Shown in pieces: positions 42,272-45,286 of a stretch of 45,286 nucleotides of DNA. The position numbers were made by a program, and so were the translations under genes. The notes beneath the pieces were generated by a model, which ran no database searches, was not told where the DNA came from, and saw only the letters and a list, made by a program, of their open reading frames with translations. The DNA comes from Gordonia zhenghanii (lineage in GTDB: Bacteria > Actinomycetota > Actinomycetes > Mycobacteriales > Mycobacteriaceae), in assembly GCF_021738965.1 (NCBI RefSeq), contig NZ_JAKKOQ010000009.1, positions 1 to 45,286 of the forward strand. Reading direction: 5' to 3'. Numbering within the stretch: the first letter of the stretch is position 1; every line of letters starts with the position of its first letter.

Positions 42272-42648
42272 GCGCTGTGCTCCTTGCTCCGGTCTTCTGT
42301 GGAGTTCTCGGCTCGGGTCGTACTGACGTCACGTTCTCGAGTGGTTCGACGTACTTCGAGGTCGAGGGCGTCGAGTGCTCGTTCGGGAACCGGTGGGCTG
42401 CCGCGAAGCGTCGCGAGGTAATCGCGCACCGATTCGAGGCCCTCGTGCGCGATTGCGTAGTGCCGCTCACGCCCCTGGGTCGTCGCGATGACGAGCGAGG
42501 CTTCGGAGAGAATGCGCAGATGCTTGCTGACAGCCGGACGGCTGATCGGATACTCGGCTGCGAGATCGACGACCCGCGCCGAACCGGCGGCGAGCCGCTG
42601 TAACAGCCGTCGTCGCACCGGGTCGGCGAGTGCGTCGAATGCGTCCAT
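42268..42648 (-). CDS. ArsR-family transcriptional repressor
   Basis: 126 residues. The winged helix is ALADPVRRRLLQRLAAGSAR, then ISRPAVSKHLRILSEA and GRERHYAIA. No cysteine pair for metal binding is visible, so it senses something other than the classic thiophilic metals. A perfect inverted repeat lies 4 nt upstream of its start and is almost certainly its operator. It is coupled to the SRPBCC gene. Confidence 0.92.
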   Translation of the reverse strand: MDAFDALADPVRRRLLQRLAAGSARVVDLAAEYPISRPAVSKHLRILSEASLVIATTQGRERHYAIAHEGLESVRDYLATLRGSPPVPERALDALDLEVRRTTRERDVSTTRAENSTEDRSKEHSA

Positions 42649-42651
42649 AGG

Positions 42652-42679
42652 CTATTGGTAACTGAATGGTTACCAATAG
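42652..42679. promoter_or_regulatory. ArsR operator: 11-bp perfect inverted repeat
   Basis: CTATTGGTAAC and GTTACCAATAG are exact complements separated by 6 nt. The repeat begins 4 nt before the ArsR start codon, and a minus-strand TTGACT overlaps its distal arm as a possible -35 box. Binding here would give autorepression. Confidence 0.8.
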
Positions 42680-42766
42680 TCAAGGGGCGAAGGGTGCGCT
42701 CACGCGATGCACAGAAGGGGTCAGAGTTGATACTCCTAGACTGAGGAAGCGGGTGACTACACCTCC

Positions 42767-42793
42767 GGGAACAAAGCGACACTCGCCAATGTT
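42767..42793 (+). promoter_or_regulatory. Candidate ECF (SigH/SigE-type) promoter of lon
   Basis: GGGAACA (42767-42773), 17 nt, then GTT (42791-42793). Sequence and spacing match the candidate before dnaK. The GTT is part of the left arm of the HAIR-like repeat. Confidence 0.55.
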
Positions 42794-42811
42794 GAGTCGA
42801 ACAGACTGAAC
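42791..42811. promoter_or_regulatory. HAIR-like element of lon
   Basis: GTTGAGT-N7-ACTGAAC, 11 of 14 consensus positions with the 7-nt spacer, 12 nt upstream of the lon ATG and next to its GGAGGT site. lon is an HspR target in Streptomyces, which supports the assignment. Confidence 0.6.
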
Positions 42812-42823
42812 CTTGGAGGTGTC

Positions 42824-45214
42824 ATGTCCGAGAACATTTCCGTTCCCGTCCTGTTCGTGCCAGACCTGATCGTGCTCCCCGGGATGGTCGTCCCGGTGCC
42901 CCTCGACGACGCCGCACAGGCGGCCGTCGACGCGGCGCGTGCCCCCTCGACTTCGTTCGGGGAGCAGCAGGACGGCAAGATTCTGATCGCACCCCGACTC
43001 GACGACCGCTACCCGACCCACGGCGTGATCGCCTCGATCGTGCAGGTCGGGCGTGTGGCCGGGCAGGAGCAGTACGTCGCGGTCGTCCGCGGCGAGAAGC
43101 GCGCTCACATCGGGTCCGGAACCACCGGTCCGGGCGCAGCGCTCTGGGTCGACGTCGACCTCGTCGACGACGCGACCGCCACCGAGCAGACCAAAGAGCT
43201 CGCCGACGACTACCGGAAGGTGGTCTTGGCGATGCTGCAGCGCCGTGAGGCGTGGCAGGTCATCGACGCGGTCAACAAGCTCACCGACCCGTCGGCCCTC
43301 GCCGACACGGCCGGGTACTCGTCGTGGCTGTCGAACGAACAGAAGCGCGAGCTCCTGGAGACCGCTGACGTCGACGAACGGTTGCGCCTGCTCATCGGCT
43401 GGACCAACGAGCATCTCGCGGAGACCGAGGTCAACGACAAGATCGCATCCGATGTCCGGGACGGCATGGAGAAGACCCAGAAGGAGTTCCTCCTGCGCCA
43501 ACAGCTCAACGCCATCCGCAAGGAACTCGGCGAGGACGAGCCCGACGGCGCCGACGACTACCGCGGACGGGTCGAAGCAGCAGATCTGCCGGAGAAAGTC
43601 CGCGAGGCCGCGGTTCGCGAGGTCGGAAAGTTGGAGCGCTCGACGGATCAGAGCCCGGAAGCGGGCTGGATCCGCACGTGGCTCGACACCGTTCTGGACC
43701 TGCCGTGGAACACCACGACGGACGACTCTACTGACCTCGCGGGCGCCCGCGAGATCCTCGACGCCGACCATCACGGACTGGACGATGTGAAGGATCGGAT
43801 CATCGAATACCTCGCGGTTCGCAGCCGTCGCGCCCAGCGCGGCCTGTCCGTCGTGGGCGGACGCGGGTCGGGCGCCGTCATGGTGCTCGCGGGTCCGCCC
43901 GGAGTCGGCAAGACCTCGCTCGGCGAATCCGTCGCTCGGGCACTCGGCCGTACGTTCGTGCGCGTGGCGCTCGGCGGCGTCCGGGACGAAGCCGAGATCC
44001 GCGGGCACCGTCGTACGTATGTCGGCGCGCTGCCCGGACGCATCGTCCGCGCCATCGGCGAGGCGGGTTCGATGAACCCCGTCGTCCTGCTCGACGAGAT
44101 CGACAAGGTCGGTTCGGACTACCGCGGCGACCCGTCGGCCGCGCTCCTGGAAGTCCTGGATCCGGCGCAGAACCACACGTTCCGCGACCACTACCTGGAC
44201 CTCGATCTGGATCTGAGCGACGTCGTGTTCCTGGCCACCGCCAACGTCGTCGAGAACATCCCGTCCGCACTGCTCGACCGCATGGAGCTCGTGACGATCG
44301 ACGGATACACCGAGGACGACAAGGTCGCCATCGCGCGGGACTACCTGGTCCCACGACAGATGGAACGTGCCGCGCTCGCCGCAGACGAAGTCGTGATCAC
44401 CGATGAGGCACTGCACGAGATCGCCGCGAACTACACCCGAGAACCAGGTGTGCGACAGTTCGAGCGCCTCGTCGCTAAGACCTTGCGCAAGGTGGCGGTG
44501 AAGGGGTCCGAAGGATCTCCGGTGTCCAGTGATTCCGGGGGCGACGGTCTGATCACCGTCGACGTCGGCGATCTCGTCGACTACCTGGGTCGTCCGCGGT
44601 TCACGCCGGAGACTGCGGAACGCACTGAAGTCCCTGGAGTGGCAACGGGATTGGCGGTCACCGGTATGGGCGGCGACGTGCTGTTCATCGAGGCGCTGAA
44701 GGCTGCGCCGACGGACGAGAAGGCGGTCGGCCCGCAGCTGAAGCTGACCGGGCAGCTCGGTGACGTGATGAAGGAGTCCGCGCAGATCGCGCTCAGCTAC
44801 GTCCAGGCGCACGCCGTCGACTTCGGCATCGACCCGGCCGCGTTGAACGGCACGGTGCACATCCACTTCCCGGCGGGAGCCGTCCCCAAGGACGGGCCGT
44901 CGGCGGGCGTGACCATGGTGACGGCGCTCGTCTCGATGTTGACTGGGCGGCGAGTGCGCAGCGATGTCGGCATGACCGGAGAGGTGACTCTCAACGGCCG
45001 CGTCCTGCCGATCGGCGGCGTCAAGCAGAAACTGCTTGCCGCGCAACGCAACGGGTTGCGGACGATCTTCATCCCGCAGCGCAACGAGCCCGATCTCGAC
45101 GACGTTCCGGCCGAAGTCCTCGAGGCCCTCGACGTGAAGCCCATGACCGACGTTGCTGAGATCGTCGCGCAGGCATTGGAAGACGTCTCGGCAGTGGTGA
45201 GCGACGCAGCGTGA
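42824..45214 (+). CDS. lon: ATP-dependent protease Lon (LonA)
   Basis: 796 residues. The N-terminal substrate domain (about 1-200) begins PVLFVPDLIVLPGMVVPVPL; the AAA+ domain has Walker A GPPGVGKT (357-364) and Walker B PVVLLDEIDKVGSD; the protease domain has the catalytic pair S693 (KDGPSAGVTM) and K734 (GGVKQK). It degrades damaged and some regulatory proteins in the cytosol. GGAGGT precedes ATG 42824. Lon is absent from M. tuberculosis but present in M. smegmatis, Gordonia and Streptomyces. Upstream HAIR-like and ECF promoter sites suggest heat and redox stress control. Confidence 0.98.
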   Translation: MSENISVPVLFVPDLIVLPGMVVPVPLDDAAQAAVDAARAPSTSFGEQQDGKILIAPRLDDRYPTHGVIASIVQVGRVAGQEQYVAVVRGEKRAHIGSGTTGPGAALWVDVDLVDDATATEQTKELADDYRKVVLAMLQRREAWQVIDAVNKLTDPSALADTAGYSSWLSNEQKRELLETADVDERLRLLIGWTNEHLAETEVNDKIASDVRDGMEKTQKEFLLRQQLNAIRKELGEDEPDGADDYRGRVEAADLPEKVREAAVREVGKLERSTDQSPEAGWIRTWLDTVLDLPWNTTTDDSTDLAGAREILDADHHGLDDVKDRIIEYLAVRSRRAQRGLSVVGGRGSGAVMVLAGPPGVGKTSLGESVARALGRTFVRVALGGVRDEAEIRGHRRTYVGALPGRIVRAIGEAGSMNPVVLLDEIDKVGSDYRGDPSAALLEVLDPAQNHTFRDHYLDLDLDLSDVVFLATANVVENIPSALLDRMELVTIDGYTEDDKVAIARDYLVPRQMERAALAADEVVITDEALHEIAANYTREPGVRQFERLVAKTLRKVAVKGSEGSPVSSDSGGDGLITVDVGDLVDYLGRPRFTPETAERTEVPGVATGLAVTGMGGDVLFIEALKAAPTDEKAVGPQLKLTGQLGDVMKESAQIALSYVQAHAVDFGIDPAALNGTVHIHFPAGAVPKDGPSAGVTMVTALVSMLTGRRVRSDVGMTGEVTLNGRVLPIGGVKQKLLAAQRNGLRTIFIPQRNEPDLDDVPAEVLEALDVKPMTDVAEIVAQALEDVSAVVSDAA

Positions 45215-45225
45215 TGTGAGACGGC

Positions 45226-45286
45226 CGGGGGGGGGGCGGGGGGGGGCGGGGGCCCGCGGGGCAGACCCCCAGGAGCCGGAGGGGCA
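45226..45286. other. G-rich low-complexity terminal sequence
   Basis: After the lon stop the last 60 bases are mostly G runs broken by single C bases. No gene or hairpin of sense is visible. It looks like poly-G sequencing output or a poorly assembled contig end rather than genomic sequence. Confidence 0.55.

Noticed and set aside
42680..45046. 788-codon open frame antisense to lon
   Set aside because: It is a shadow frame made possible by high GC3 in lon. Lon has complete Walker and catalytic motifs; the antisense product is Arg/Asp/Val-rich without any fold signal.

Overview
The window is high-GC actinobacterial DNA, most likely from a mycolate-forming genus of the Mycobacteriales such as Gordonia or a close relative. 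The evidence is the dnaK-grpE-dnaJ-hspR operon with HspR-type inverted repeats, an EtfD-type membrane iron-sulfur reductase, a WS/DGAT acyltransferase, an EphD-like hydrolase/SDR fusion, a PucR regulator, and several start codons placed 6-7 nt after a TANNNT -10 box (leaderless mRNAs). The aminotransferase, etfD and dnaK-hspR blocks occur in the same relative order as I recall for Rv0337c, Rv0338c and Rv0350-Rv0353 of M. tuberculosis, but the DNA between them is different.

Layout. 1-4.97 kb (minus strand): a truncated gene at the edge, a MerR regulator, and a tightly packed set of EphD-like hydrolase/SDR fusion, PF10118 protein and phthalate-dioxygenase-reductase-type reductase. The PF10118 protein is usually called a metal-dependent hydrolase but shows a ferritin-like diiron motif set. 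4.97-11.7 kb: PLP aminotransferase, exonuclease III, an AbiEi/DUF559 protein between two long hairpins, and etfD with a very long repetitive tail. 12-23 kb: a secreted acidic-tailed protein, WS/DGAT, a YdcF/SanA-like protein, a degenerate KAS III-like protein, an OafA-type acyltransferase with SGNH domain, a small membrane gene with an in-frame stop, a DUF2339 protein and a MacS-like two-component system.

23.4-36.3 kb is the accessory region and the best candidate for an undescribed system. It holds a permease, an MFS transporter, a PucR-family regulator and a plus-strand gene series: GlcG/HbpS protein, heme-oxygenase-like diiron oxidase (HDO), Rieske ferredoxin, FAD ferredoxin reductase, aldehyde dehydrogenase, second Rieske ferredoxin, Ntn amidohydrolase of the gamma-glutamyltransferase family, RidA-like deaminase and DUF1275 membrane protein. 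Most junctions are 4-nt ATGA overlaps. No other oxygenase is present, so the HDO is the only apparent terminal oxidase for this electron-transfer chain. I infer an HDO-based oxidative pathway for an amine or amide, giving imine and aldehyde intermediates handled by RidA and ALDH. The substrate is unknown.

36.3-45.2 kb is core: a crotonase, the dnaK-grpE-dnaJ-hspR chaperone operon, an ArsR/SRPBCC pair with a clear operator, and lon. Both dnaK and lon carry an ECF-type GGGAA-N17-GTT promoter candidate next to a HAIR-like inverted repeat, suggesting a shared heat/thiol-stress circuit. An intergenic repeat with the core TCTCGACTCCGCTCGACC recurs at four places, including inside the dnaK operon. 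The last 60 bases are G-rich low-complexity sequence that looks like a sequencing or assembly artefact.
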